A stretch of DNA of 64,000 nucleotides from Abelmoschus esculentus. Its lineage: Eukaryota; Streptophyta; Magnoliopsida; Malvales; Malvaceae. Below, piece by piece: positions 47,427 to 59,780 of the stretch. The position numbers and the translations under genes were made by a program. The stretch spans positions 20,538,001 through 20,602,000 of the forward strand of contig JAUCBN010000011.1 of NCBI GenBank assembly GCA_035048815.1. The letters run 5' to 3'. Within the stretch, counting starts at the first letter, position 1; each line of letters opens with the position of its first letter. The notes under the pieces were generated by a model. The model ran no database searches and was not told the origin of the DNA. It saw nothing but the letters and a program-made list of their open reading frames with translations.

Positions 47427-50400
47427 ATGAGTGCCCGTAGAGCTCGCCGAACCACCCAAGGGCGTGGTCGAGCGACCAATTTTGCTGATCCTGTAGAGGA
47501 ACATATTAGTGATCCCCCACCTATCGTTCCTCTGAATCCACCATTTCCCACGAGTAACACTGTACCGCCCAACCCTCAGCCTGCTGTAGGCATTGATATG
47601 TCTACCCCGATTAGAGGGGAATCAGTATCGAGCACCGAGCCTGCTGCTGATATGACGGATGAAACCTTAAGTAGGTAGCTCCTTCAGTTGCTATAGGGGT
47701 CTGTTAGAGCTTCGGGTGCTGTACCAGAGGCACCAATCTCTTAGATCATGATCGCTAATGGAGTGAGGACTTTTTCTGGATCCTTGACGGGTGCACCTTT
47801 AGATGCAGAGACCTGGTTGTATGATACAGAGAGACGGATGGATTATCTTGGTTTGGAGCCAGCTAGGAGATACCTAGGAGCTATGGCTATGCTAGATAGT
47901 AATACCCACATCTGGTGGGAACCTGTGTTGAATAGTGTTGCCCCCGACAGGCTGACCTAGGACTTTTTAAGGAACGTTTCAAGAACCGTTATTTGGGTGA
48001 TCGATATATGAGAGAGAGGCGTCAGGCCTTTAGAGATTTGGTACAGGGTACTATTACAGTGGTTGAGTATGAGCTTCATTTTTTAGATTTGATGAGATAT
48101 GGTGCTGGGATAGTGGCCACAGAGAAAGATTAGTGTGATAAATTTCTTGAGGGTCCCTGCATTGGTTTCCGAGACCGAATAGCCACGCATCATGATGTGA
48201 TATTTGAGGACCTAGTGAACCAGGCAAAGACTGCTGAGGATTTAGAGAAATTTTCTAATAGCCAGGTTATGAGAGATCAGGGTCGAGAGTAGGGTAGAGA
48301 TAAGGATCGTAGGAAGGACCGTGGTTGATTTGGAGGGCATTTCAACCATGGTGAGTCTTATGGTCGCCCTGATAAGAGGGCTCGATATGCACCGAGTGAG
48401 AGAGGTGGTTCCTATCATCAGCCTACTGCACCTCAAAACTCTTCTGTTAGCTGGGGTAGTTCTTTTGGAATCCTACCTGTACCAGCGTATGGCTTTTGTG
48501 GCAACATGCATAGGGGCGAGTGTAGGAAGAAGATTGGAGCTTGTTTCCGATGTAGTTCTTTTGAGCATTTTCTGAGAGACTGTCCTCATTCATCCTCTGT
48601 TAGTGGATCTTTGACTCAGACTCCTACGTGTTTTCAGACACTTTCTAGATCACAGACATCTGTACAGACGCCCACTTCGGGATGATCTTAGGGTAGAGCT
48701 TCTGGTTCTGCTGTTCGATCCGATTCTAAGGGTCAAGGCCACCAGAGTGGTGGGCCATCTGTTTTTGAGGCTCGCCAGCCAACACTTGTTTATGCTACCA
48801 GGCGTAGGGATGACCGAGATGAGCCTGATGTTATCGCAGGTACCTTTACCATCTTTTTTGTTCCGTACTTTGCTTTGCTTGACATTGGCTCCATTCACTC
48901 TTGCGTATCTAAGTTAGTATCTAGACACCTTCCGATCTCAATGGAGAAAATTGAGAGTGTTTTTACTATTATGAGCCTTGTGGGGTAATCTTTACCCGTG
49001 GATAAGGTTTTCAGGAGGTGTCCCCTTGTTGTGGAAGGGGAGGTGTTTCTAGCGGATCTCTTAGAACTTCCTTTAGAGGAGTTCGATCTAATTCTGGGTA
49101 TGGATTGATTAACCGAACATCGTGTTATTCTGGACTGTGAAAGAAAGAGGGCTACCTTAAAGACTCTGGATGGACGATCTATAGTTCTGCTTGGTGAGCG
49201 ATGAGGTTATTTGTCCAATGTGGTTTTGGCTTTGTCTGTCGACAAGATGATCCGGAAGGGATGTGAGACCTTTATTGCATGTTTCCTTAACACAAAAGGG
49301 TCTATATTAGTGATTGAAGAAATTCGCACTGTTTGTGAGTTTCCTGATGTTTTTCCTGAGGAGTTGTCTGGTCTCTCTCCAGGTAGGGAGGTCGAGTTTG
49401 AGATTGAGACTTATCCTGGATCAACACCATTTTCTATGGCCCCGTATCGTATGGCTACAAAGGAATTAAAGGAGTTAAAGGTTTAGTTGCAGGAATTGCT
49501 TTATAGAGGGTTTATCCGACCTAGCTCTTCACATTGGGGAGCTCCAGTTCTCTTTGTTTAAAAGAAGGATGGTTCCCTTCGGTTGTGCATCGACTACCGA
49601 AAGTTGAATAAGCTAACAGTGAAAAACAAGTATCCTTTACCCAGGATTGATGACTTGTTTGATCAATTTCGGGGAGCCACAATTTTCTCGAAGATTGATC
49701 TTCGATCTGGGTACTACCAATTAAAGGTTAAGGGCTCTGATGTTGCTAAGACTGCTTTCCACACCCGGTATAGTCACTATAAGTTCTTAGTGATGCCTTT
49801 TGGTTTAAACAATGCCTCTGCAGCTTTTATGGATATGATGAACCGTATTTTCAAACCCTTCATCGACCAGTTTGTTGTGGTGTTTATTGATGATATCTTG
49901 GTTTACTCTCGCTCTGAGGACGAGCATGTGGGACATTTGAGAGTTGTGTTGTAGACTCTCAGGGAGCATCAGTTATATGTCAAGCTTAGTAAGTGAGAGT
50001 TTTGGCTTAGTGAGGTGACGTTTCTGAGGCATGTCGTTTCAGCTACAGGTATCAAGGTGGACCCGAGTAAGATTGATGCAATCACCAGTTGGAATCCCCT
50101 TAGGAACGTGTCTGAGATCCACAGTTTTCTAGGCTTATCTGGGTATTACCGATGCTTTATCGAGGGTTTTTCCATCATTGCCTCCCCTTTGACAAAGCTT
50201 TTGAGGAAGAGTGTCCCGTTTGTGTGGTCTATGGCCCAAAAGTCTAGTTTTGATCAGTTGAAATCAGTTTTAACCCGATCTCCATTTTTGACCCAACCTG
50301 AGTCAGGGAAGGACTTTACAGTTTACAGTGATGCTTCGCGTTCAGGGCTTGGTTGCGTGCTGATGCAGGACGGTAAGGTGATCGCGTATGCATCACGACA

Positions 50401-52222
50401 GTTGAGACCACATGAGGATAACTATCCCACTCATGATCTTTAGCTGGCAGCTATGGTTTTTGCTCTAAAAATCTAGAGGCACTATCTCTACGGAGAAAAG
50501 TGTGATATCTTTACCGATCATAAGAGCCTGAGTACCTACTCACCCAGAAGGAAGCTTAATCTGAGGCAGCATCGTTGGTTGCAACTTCTTAAGGACTATG
50601 ACTGCGAGATTGAGTATCATCCGGGGAAAGCCAACATTGTTACAGATGTCTTGAGTCGCAAAACCATATCAAATCTGAGATCCTTGTTCGCCAGGATGAG
50701 TATGTTTGATTATGGTAGCCTTTTGGCTGAGTTACGGGTCAAAACGACTTTGGCTGAGCAAATTAGGGCCAAGCAGCGGTTAGATAACTCTTTGCTTCCT
50801 GTTATGCAATGGGTGGAAGAAGGATCCACTTCTGATTATTCTTTTGATCAGGATGAAGTTCTTTATTTTAATGGTCGTTACTGTGTATCCAACGATCCCG
50901 AGTTGAGACAAACTATTCTCAGTGAGGCTCATAGTTGTCCTTATGCTATGCATGCTGGAGGAGATAAGATGTATCAGAATCTGAAACAGAGGTACCGTTG
51001 GGTAGGTATGAAAAAGGATATCTCGGATTATGTATCTAGATGTCTGACCTGTCAGTAGGTGAAAGAAGAACATCAACATCCTTCTGGTCTTTTACAACCT
51101 ATCAAGATTCCCGAATGGAAATGGAAACGTATCACAATGGATTTTGTTACCGGTTTGCTTCTAACCCCGTCTAGGAAAGATTTTGTCTGGGTTGTTGTAG
51201 ATAGACTCATAAATTCAACTCATTTTATTCCTGTTCGGGTCACTTATTCTCTAGGAAAGTTGGATAGACTGTATATTTCCGAGATTGTCAGTCTACATGG
51301 GGTGCTCTTATCTATCATTTCTGATCGAGATCCAAGGTTTACTTCCCGTTTCTAGACAGCTTTACAGTCTGCTTTGGGTACTCGTCTAAATTTCAGTACG
51401 TCTTTTCACCTTCAGACAGATGGTTAGTCTGAGAGAGTGATACAGATCCTGGAGGATATGTTGCGGGATTGTGTTCTAGACTTTCGGGGCAGTTGGGAAG
51501 ATTTCTTGCCGTTAACAGAGTTTGCCTACAATAACAGTTACCAGGCTAGCATTCGTATGGCACCTTATGAGGCTTTGTATGGACGTAAGTGTCGTACTCC
51601 CATCTGTTAGACTGACTTATATGATCGGAAAACTCTAGGTCCCGAGTTAATTCAGGAAACTGAAGAGACTGTTAGATTGATTCGGGATCGTTTGAAGGAA
51701 GCTTTTACCAGACAGAAATCTTATGCTGATTGGAGGAGGAAGGATATCGAGTTTGAGGTTGATGATCTGGTTTTATTAAAGGTCTCTCCATGGAAGAAAG
51801 TTCTAAGATTTGGACGTAAGAGCAAGCTAAGCCTGAGATATATCGGACCTTACTGTATTCTGAAAAGAGTTGGCCCTATTGTATATCAGTTGGGGTTACT
51901 TCCTCGGCTTAGTCGTATCCATGATGTTTTTTATGTGTCCATGTTGAGACAGTACCACCCGGATCCGAGTCATATTATTCAAGTTCAGGATGTTGAGCTA
52001 CGTCCAGACTTGTCTTACGAGAAGGAACCCGTCCAGATCCTAGAGTTTAGTGAAAGAGTTTTGAGAAGAAGGCGTATCCCTATGGTTAAAGTTCAATGGA
52101 GAAACCGTAGCCCTTCTGAGGCCACTTGGGAGGTCGAGGAGTCTGTGAGGGAGCAGTTCCCACATCTGTTCTATTCAGGTAAATTTCAAGGAAGAAATTT
52201 CTTCTTAGGGGGAGAGTTGTAA
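47427..52222 (+). pseudogene. Tekay gag-pol polyprotein with chromodomain, about twenty stops and one frameshift
   Basis: Gag starts MSARRARRTTQGRGRATN (47,427); LTGAPLDAETWLYDTERRMD follows. A one-base loss in a T run (47,964-47,968) shifts the frame; the rest (RYMRERRQAFRDLVQGT and on) is one frame to 52,220. Zinc knuckle CFRC..EHFLRDCP (about 48,540-48,590). Protease reads LDIGSIHSCVS at about 48,880 where DTGS is usual: both Thr-to-Ile changes fit C-to-T. Reverse transcriptase 49,583-49,954 with [11 protein letters not shown]; RNase [17 protein letters not shown] (50,320); integrase with [28 protein letters not shown]; chromodomain at the end (RRRRIPMVKVQWRN, ATWEVEESVREQFPHLF). Most stops replace expected Gln or Trp. 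Confidence 0.95.
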
Positions 52223-54549
52223 CACCCGTAATAAATAAGTATAAATAATAATAAAAAAAATAATAATTAAACAAAAAATATATATAATAATATATTTGTA
52301 TAAAAGCCCTACCCCTAACAGATCTAAATTTTTTTAGATACCCTTATTCAAATATATCGAAAACTCTTCGTCTCCTTCACCTAACACCCCGATCGCCGGT
52401 CGATCTCGCTCACTGTCGGCCCGTGTCTTGCACCGCCATTATCACTGTGCTTGTCGCCCTTCCCAGACCAAAAACCCCCAACCAACGCGCAAAACCACCA
52501 CCGTCGTCGCCGGTAATCGAGGCTGAAAGTCTCGTCGATTTTAGGGTTTTAACCCTTTCGGAGAATCATTCGATCCAGCCGCGATTGATGCTGATCTAGA
52601 GCGTCGACCATCCCCTCGTGTTCACCCTGTCCTGGCGACCAAAACCGCTCTGTCGCCACATCCTATCATTGTCGTTTGAGCCCTCACCGGAGAAGTTTCC
52701 GTTTGGTTGTTCAGTATGTTTCGAACAGTTTTCCAGGGGTTTAACACTTTGTTTTGGGTGTTTTGACTGTTTTTGTGTGAAGTTCGGTCAAAGGTGATGT
52801 TTTTCAACCGATTAGGGTCGTGCGTGGCCTCCACGCGCCGTCGGGGCGATTTTTGGCTGCCCTGGACAGTGGCCTAGAGCCGGCCGGTCCAAACCCGGTC
52901 AAACCCGATCTAAACTAGCCCTGAATTTGTCAACCCGAGCCAAACTGATCCAACTAGAACCGAACCGATCAACCCGAGCCGAACTGATCCAACTAGAACC
53001 GAACCGGTCAATCGTTGACCAACCCGACCCATTGACCAACCTAACCCGTTGAACGATCCGACCCGTTGGACGACCCGACCTGTTGACCGACCCGACCCGT
53101 TAACCGTTGACTATGACGTCAACATTGACTTTGACTGCTGAAGTTAGCATTGACTTCGACCCCAAAAGTCAAAATTTTCAAAAAACCTTATTTTATGTTT
53201 TTCGACGTCTCGAGTCCATCCGTGAAGTCCGTTTCTCGAAATTTGAACCCGAAAGCCTCCAAATTGTACTTTTAAGTCTTGGGTCAAACTTTTTTTCTAA
53301 GTTAAGTAAAGTCCAGAATTGTGTTTAAAGTCTAATGTCTATACCTGATTGTTTGTAGGACCCTATAGTTCTCCCGACCGTGTACCGACCCAGCCCAGTT
53401 CCTCCCATTTCGATCGAACCTAAGAGTCGATCGTAACCCGTATGTTCTTGTACCCCTATATAGTTAATTCAATTTTTAGCTCATGTTTTAATAAAAATTA
53501 TATCTTATATTTCTAGGATCCAGTACTGCTACAAAGCGAGGTTCGAACGCCCAGTAGATCACCTACCTGTTTCTACCATTCAAGGTGTGTTTCCTTGTGT
53601 GCTATATAACTGTATACTATTGTTTTCCTGTTTTGAATGGACCTGGCATGTGCACATGACTATTTTCTCGAATTTTACATAAACATATATTTTGAACTTT
53701 AAGCATGATATATTATGTATAATACTTCCTGTTTCGATATATTCATGACATCAGATTATTTCCTGGCACTGTTATCATTATTCCTGATATTACTGCATGC
53801 TTAATACTTGAGGACAGGGATGAAATATATAATGTTGAGTTTCAGTTCAGCCTTGATCCCACTGGTAATTCCGCATGTTTAGGGTTCCTAGCTTCGGTTA
53901 GGGTAATTCCGTCTGATATCGGTTCCCGTACTACAATCGGGGTAATTCCGCTTGTACCCTAAGTGATTCCTTAAGTTGGTACCTTTGCCCCGGCGGGCTT
54001 AGGTTAATGCCTGTATCCGATACTGTTCCGGGGAACTGTATCCAGGAGTTCGGTTGGAGGGTAGCCTAACATGCACATACATGTCCTGATTTACTGTTAT
54101 TACCGTTTATCGATTTTATTTGTATTTTTACTTGCGCTGTTGGAACACACTAGGCTCTGTAGCTCATACCTGTTTTCTTCTCCCTTTTTAGATAGCCGTA
54201 GATAGGCATCCCGGATTTGGCACCAGGAGGATCTACTCACTTTCCAGTTTTTCTTGAAGTAATATTTTAGTCTTCAGTTTGCGTTAGGGTGACATGTGTT
54301 ATTTTGTCAACAATTTTATTTCAGATATTTTATATTTTTATATTTGACTTCGGTTTGTGGATTATTTTTCGTGAACAACTATGTTTTCAGGACATCTTAT
54401 TTTTGTAACGTTTTTACTTGTTTTAAGTGACACCCAATTTTATTTTTCATATCAGTTATCTTGATTTACTTAAAACTTGATTTATGTTTTAAAACAATTA
54501 ATGTGACCTCTAGTCTGGCTTCTCGCATAGGCCTGTCTAGGGGGTTACA
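52218..54549 (+). repeat. 3' LTR of the Tekay element
   Basis: 2,332 bp, same layout as the 5' LTR. It has a longer run of GACCCGTTGACCGACCC-type words (53,020-53,110), where TTGACC equals the W-box core of WRKY factors, and fewer TGACGTCA units. Confidence 0.95.
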
Positions 54550-55222
54550 AGTCATCCATCTCCAGATGATACAAAATGCTAAAACTCAATCGAGAACCTA
54601 CAACTTGTTGCAAAGATCCCTAAAACCTTGATGTAAAATACGTATTACAATCCAAAACTATAGATTTAAGTACTCTATGAAGTCTCACTATCTGAGCAAC
54701 ATATAACACCGCCAATCGATCCAAAGAGAACTTAGTATACATGAGGATAAAATGTCCACACTTTATAAATCATTCAACTATCACCCAAATGAAACCTTTC
54801 TTTGACGAGGTTAAGGCAACCTGATCACAAAATCCAAATGTAAACCAAGCCACCATCTTGTGATAAACATAAACATGCAAATATCATATCCTCAACTCAA
54901 CCACAACTTTTCTACTCAAATTATCAGTTACAACATTAGCCTTTCTCGGATGATACTTAATGGTCAAATCGTAATCATTAAACAACTCTAACCATCTTTA
55001 TTGCTTAAGATTCAAATCTTTTTATGTCATCATGTACTTTAAGTTCTTGTACACCACACAACTCTCCGTAAAGGTAATGCTTCCATATTTTTAAAGCAAA
55101 CATAACAGTGGAAAAAATTGATGTTGTGGTTAGGATAAATGCGTTCATACACCTTTAACTGACGAGATGCATAAGCCACAACATTTTTCTCTTGCATCAA
55201 CGCACATCCAAGACCAACATAT
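54550..55222 (-). pseudogene. Old Gypsy pol remnant, copy B, right piece (integrase core and RNase H)
   Basis: Minus strand from the right: [20 protein letters not shown] (55,210-55,150), the RNase H core; then a phrase like [17 protein letters not shown] (about 54,960-54,920); then IVE-FIKCGHFI, KFSLDRLAVLYVAQIVRLHR and VLKSIVLDYVFYIK (about 54,770-54,630) of the integrase core. The zinc-binding part of integrase between them is deleted. It continues, across the Tekay insertion, at 44,909. Older than the Tekay element and of the same broad type. Confidence 0.8.
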
Positions 55223-56240
55223 TGTAGCAACCCTTCTTATAAAATTTAAAGTGTTGAAATAAAATGAATGAAATTTAAAAAGTTTAAAATTTGAAATATC
55301 TCAAAATTAAAGTTTAAGATTTAAATTGAAAATTGGGAAAATTAATTTGAAAATGGAGAATTAGGAAAAAAATAAAAGAAGATTTAAAAATAAGGGATTA
55401 AAAATATGAAATTCGAAAGGGGAATTAGGAAATATGGGAAATTTAAAAATTTGAAAAATTTGAGTTTAAAGGATAGAAATCGGGGAATTTGAAGAATTGA
55501 GAAATTAGGAATTTTAAAGTGTTTTAAAAATTAAAGTAAATAAGCTAAAAGGGTCGCTAAAAAAGATTTGGAAATGGATTTAAAAATGGTTTGAAAAATA
55601 AATTAGAAATATTAGAAAGTAATTTGGAAAAATTGGAAAACAATTTGAAAAATAGAATCGCCACCGGTTACTTTGATAGATTGGACACCGTAAAACCAAA
55701 GATTTAAAAAAGACAATGGTTCAGGAGTCTGTTACGATTTGAAAACGGTTTTTATTTTCGTGTCGCCCTAAATTGATACCTAGAATTACGGTTTTAAATA
55801 ATATCAAACTTTTCAAATTTAGGTGTCAAATAAGTCGGTATTTAATTATAAATTTGAATATATTTTAAGCGCCTATTTATTCGAAGGTAAACGCATACAC
55901 CGTCACCACTACGATTCGTACCAGGTCCGTTACGACCGAATAAAAAATGCATCACATTAAGAATTAAGGTTTAAAACTTAAAATGAAATATAAATGTAAT
56001 TGCATAGCAAATAAATACACGAAATAATATGAATGAACGTACATACAATATGAAAGAGAACAAATAAATAAAAACATGAGCGAGTATTCAAATAAACAAA
56101 ATAACTATTAAATTATATAAAACAAAATTTTGAAGATACTAAAATAAAAAGATAGTCACCGGGAAGGACCCGATTGAAAAGAAACCAAAATTTGAGTTTC
56201 AAATCGAGAGGAATGGAAAATTGTTTAAGAGATGATTAAA
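55223..56240 (+). repeat. Truncated TGTAGCGACCC-type LTR, copy C
   Basis: Starts TGTAGCAACCCTTCTTATAA and is collinear with 57,599-58,617 for about 1,018 bp, then joins the AT-rich block at GATTAAATTAAA. The same join is seen in copy B (38,835), so the join is older than the duplication. Confidence 0.85.
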
Positions 56241-57598
56241 TTAAAAAAAAAAACTTATTTAAAATCTCATTTATAGACTTGTTTGTTGACTCGTTTATGG
56301 GATAAAATACGCATGTAAGTACCTGAATACTAAATTTTGTTGTTCCTAAGGATGCTATATAAGTTCATGTTGAAATCTAAATTTTATATTGTTACTTTTG
56401 TTTTATTTATTTATTGTTGATTTAGCTAATATTTTTTGAACATACACAAACACAAAAACATATTTATGATCATTTAAATTAACGTATTTATGAACACTAA
56501 ATCGACTTGTCATCTATAGATGATATAAAAAATGAAATATTTAGATAAAATTTCTATGTGTATAAATACACCAGGATGATTGAACTTGTTTCACAAAATA
56601 TAAAGTGATCCCTCAACTTATTAAAACTCGAATTACTCCTCATAACATGTTCTGAGTCCAATCAATCCTTTAAATTTCGTAATAAACCATATAAATATAA
56701 TTTTCAAAAGTACCACCACAAATCAGGGTTACGACACTAAATTATTTCATATTTCGAATAATTTTTCATATAAATTAAATTATAATTTTAAATGTACAGG
56801 TTTAAAAATGAAAAAAATATATCTATTAACATAAATGCTATGTTCATTTTTTTAAGAATAAACTGTATAAATGGTACTAAATTTATAAGGTAGATTTATT
56901 TTAGTTATCATATTTTTAAAATATTTGAAAAAGTTATTCAATTTTTAGTTTACAATTAATAAAGTCATCCAACTTTTAGTTTACATTCGATAAGGTCCTT
57001 CACATTGTATGTTAAAAATTATTGTTTTCCACTTGATAAAAAATGAGTAAACTATAATAATAACCACTCAACTTTTTCTCGCTTTTATTTTGGTTATTAA
57101 ATTTTAAAAATTTTAAATTTCATAAATTTATTTTAGAATTGTTAATATTTTATTCACTCTAAAATGGCATGATTAAAAAATTGAAAAACTCGATCAATCT
57201 TTAAAAAATTCAGAAAATAAATTTTTACTTTTCTTATTAAATTTATCATGTTATCATATTTTATATTTTATAAGAAAAGTAAAAAAAATATTACTTGAAT
57301 CAAATATTCTAATTATCCGATTTAATTTGTAAAACATAAAATCGAGAATTAAATAATCTGAAAACAACAATTAACCAAATCAATTTAGGGTTAGAAAATT
57401 TTTGTAATTTAAATTATTATTAGCAATCGTTTAAATGTTTTGATCTTTTATTAATAATAATAATTATTTTATTAAAAATTTTAAAATTATACTTTTAAAA
57501 TAATTTAAAACTTAATAAATATTAAATGTCGAAGCCATCAAAATTAAATAATTAGAATTTAGTTTTTTTCTAATACCAAATAATAAGAGACGTCAACT
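56241..57598. repeat. AT-rich repeated block, copy C (partial)
   Basis: Collinear with the first ~1.3 kb of copies A and B (without the MITE). A stretch equal to about 21,500-22,230 of copy A is missing at about 57,383, and it stops at 57,598 where the next LTR begins. Empty site for the gag-protease element at about 57,420. Confidence 0.85.
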
Positions 57599-59440
57599 GT
57601 AGCGACCCTTTTGCTAAAATTTAAAGTCTTGAAATGAAAAGAATAAAATTTGAAAAGTTTAAAATTTGAAATATCTCAAAATCAAAGTGTAAGATTTAAA
57701 TTGAAAATTGAGAAAATTAATTTCAAAAGGGAGAATTAGGAAGAGATAAAAGAAGATCTAAAAATTAAGGATTAAAAATATGAAATTCAAAAGGGGAAAT
57801 TAGGAAATATGAAAAATTTAAAAAATTGAAAAATTAGGGTTTAAAGGATAAAAATTGGGGAATTTGAAGAATTGAGAAATTAGGAATTTTAAGGTGTTTT
57901 AAAAGATTAAAGTAAATAAGCTAAAAGGGTCACTAAAAAATTTGAAAATGACTTTAAAAATGGTTTGAAAAATAAATTAGAAATATCAGAAAGTAGTTGG
58001 GAAAATTGGAAAACAATTTGAAAAACAAAGTCGTCATCGGTCACTTTGGTAGACCGGACACTATAAAACCAAAGATTTAAAAAAGACTACGGATCGGGAG
58101 TCTGTTACTATTTGAAAACGGTTTTTTATTTTCATGTTGCCCTAAATTTGTACATAAAATTATTTTTTTAATTAATATCGAACTTTTCAAATTGAGGTGA
58201 CAAATAAGTCTGTATTTAATTATAAATTTGAATATATTTTAAACGCCTATTTATTCGAAGGTAAATGCATACACCGACACCATTACGGTTGGTACCAAGC
58301 CCGTTATGACAGAATGAAAAATGCATTGCAATTAGAATTTAGGTTTAAAACTTATCATAAAATACAAATGTGATTGCATAGCAAATAAATGCACGAAATA
58401 AGATGAATGAATATCATACAATATGAAATAGAATAAATAAATAAAAACATGAGCGAGTATTCAAATAAAAAATAACCATTAAATTAAATAAAACAAAATT
58501 TTAAAAATACTAAAATAAAAAGATAGTCACTGGCAAGGACCTGATTGAAAAGAAACCAAAATTTGAGTTTCAAATCGAGAGGAATGAGAAATTGTTTAAG
58601 AGATGATTAAATTAAAGGTTTCTCAAAGTCCTGAGGACCTCGAGGGTGATTTCAAAATAATAAATGGTTGAAAACGGAGATCCAAAACACAGAGGGGCCT
58701 AAACCAAATAATACCATTATTAAAATAGATGATTTGGGCCCAAATCAGGACTAAATTGAAATGCGAAACAAAATCGGGGTGAAAATTGAAAAAGAAAGAA
58801 AATCTTATTTTTTTAATTAGTGACCGAAATGTAAACAAAAATAAATTGAGAAGGACTACCTGACGAATTTGCAATATACGAAGGGATTTAAATGAGGTAA
58901 TGAACCTGTTTTAAAATAAGGGTTTGTGTATATAAGACAAAAAAATAAAAGATTTCTCTTTCCTTCTTTCTTTTAAACCGAAAATAAAAAGGAAACTCAA
59001 ATTTTCTACACTTTATTTGGGAATTCCAGAAGGATTAAGAACATCTATAATGTTCTTTTATAAATTCCAAAAATGAAGAATGACGATCACTCCGTCATCG
59101 TTAAACCCAGATTCTAATCACCGACCACGCTGATCGACGACTTCAAAAATCACCCAGAAACCCCTTCTTATAAACCGATTTGGCCTTTTGAAACCATTGA
59201 CAACAATTGAGTTCGAAAAGGAGCAACTTTATTGCCTGTTCAGTGTAAAAAAAAAGAAACAAGACATCTCTTTTCATTCTCCCTTTTTGGTCGACTCAGC
59301 ACTCATGGTCTCAAAGAAATCGAAAGACTTATTGCCTGAGGATTTCAAGAGAAAAGGAAAAAAGAAGAAGATAACCCATTCTTCAAGGTTCACCTTATTT
59401 GGCTCGACTACCGGAGGATTATCACCGAGTTAAATCTATG
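57599..59440 (+). repeat. TGTAGCGACCC-type LTR, longest copy, right border unknown
   Basis: Starts TGTAGCGACCCTTTTGCT. Beyond the 1,018 bp shared with 55,223 it has GTGTATATAAGAC (about 58,925), a good TATA, then a leader-like pyrimidine-rich stretch. The frame 59,188-59,433 lies after it and is Lys-rich; I do not call it a gene. No LTR end, primer site or partner was found; right border approximate. Confidence 0.6.
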
Positions 59441-59539
59441 GTTCAAAACAAAAAGAGTAAAGAACTTAGGCTTCTACTCTTTTTTTTTCTGTATGCATAA
59501 GAAAAAGTCGAATGACTTTAAAATATCTTAGAGGATACT

Positions 59540-59780
59540 CATGAATTGCCTAAGCATGCGCCAACAATATTTATTGGTAGAGCACATAGTTTTAAGAGCA
59601 ACGGTAATTTGAGATATATGGGTCATCAATATAATATCGCTAGACAACTGATCTCAAAAAGAGTTAACGCTACTGATTTGATAAAATCAAAGGATAACAT
59701 TGTAGATCCACTAACCTAAGGGTTAAATTGAGATAAAGTTGAGAAAACATCTAAAGGAATATAACTAAAGCCCATAAAAA
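59540..59780 (+). pseudogene. Copia RNase H end, 3' remnant
   Basis: With a few stops the frame reads PTIFIGRAHSFKSNGNLRYM, then GHQYNIARQLISKRVNATDL and IKSKDNIVDPLT, then GLN. This is the C-terminal end of Copia RNase H (family wording: H-IR-H, NIADPLTKGL). Upstream, at 59,490-59,530, KSNDFKIS-like wording may be the preceding part. The remainder of the element is missing to the left, where the TGTAGC-type LTR stands. Confidence 0.85.

Larger units (their letters stand above)
44910..54549 (+). mobile_element. Complete but inactive Gypsy chromovirus (Tekay/Del type)
   Basis: Two LTRs of 2,327 and 2,332 bp with TGTAACACCCG..GTTACA ends, primer site TGATATCAGAGC (47,243-47,254), gag-pol with chromodomain, purine tract TTAGGGGGAGAG (52,205-52,216). 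Flanks are GGTCA (44,905-44,909) and AGTCA (54,550-54,554), a 5-bp duplication with one change; copy A shows the empty site GGTCATCC at 38,343. The two LTRs differ by a few percent, including a repeat-number difference. It sits inside the integrase remnant of an older Gypsy element. Confidence 0.96.

Noticed and set aside
59188..59433. Lys-rich 81-codon frame
   Set aside because: Falls after an LTR TATA box in leader-like sequence; no family match.
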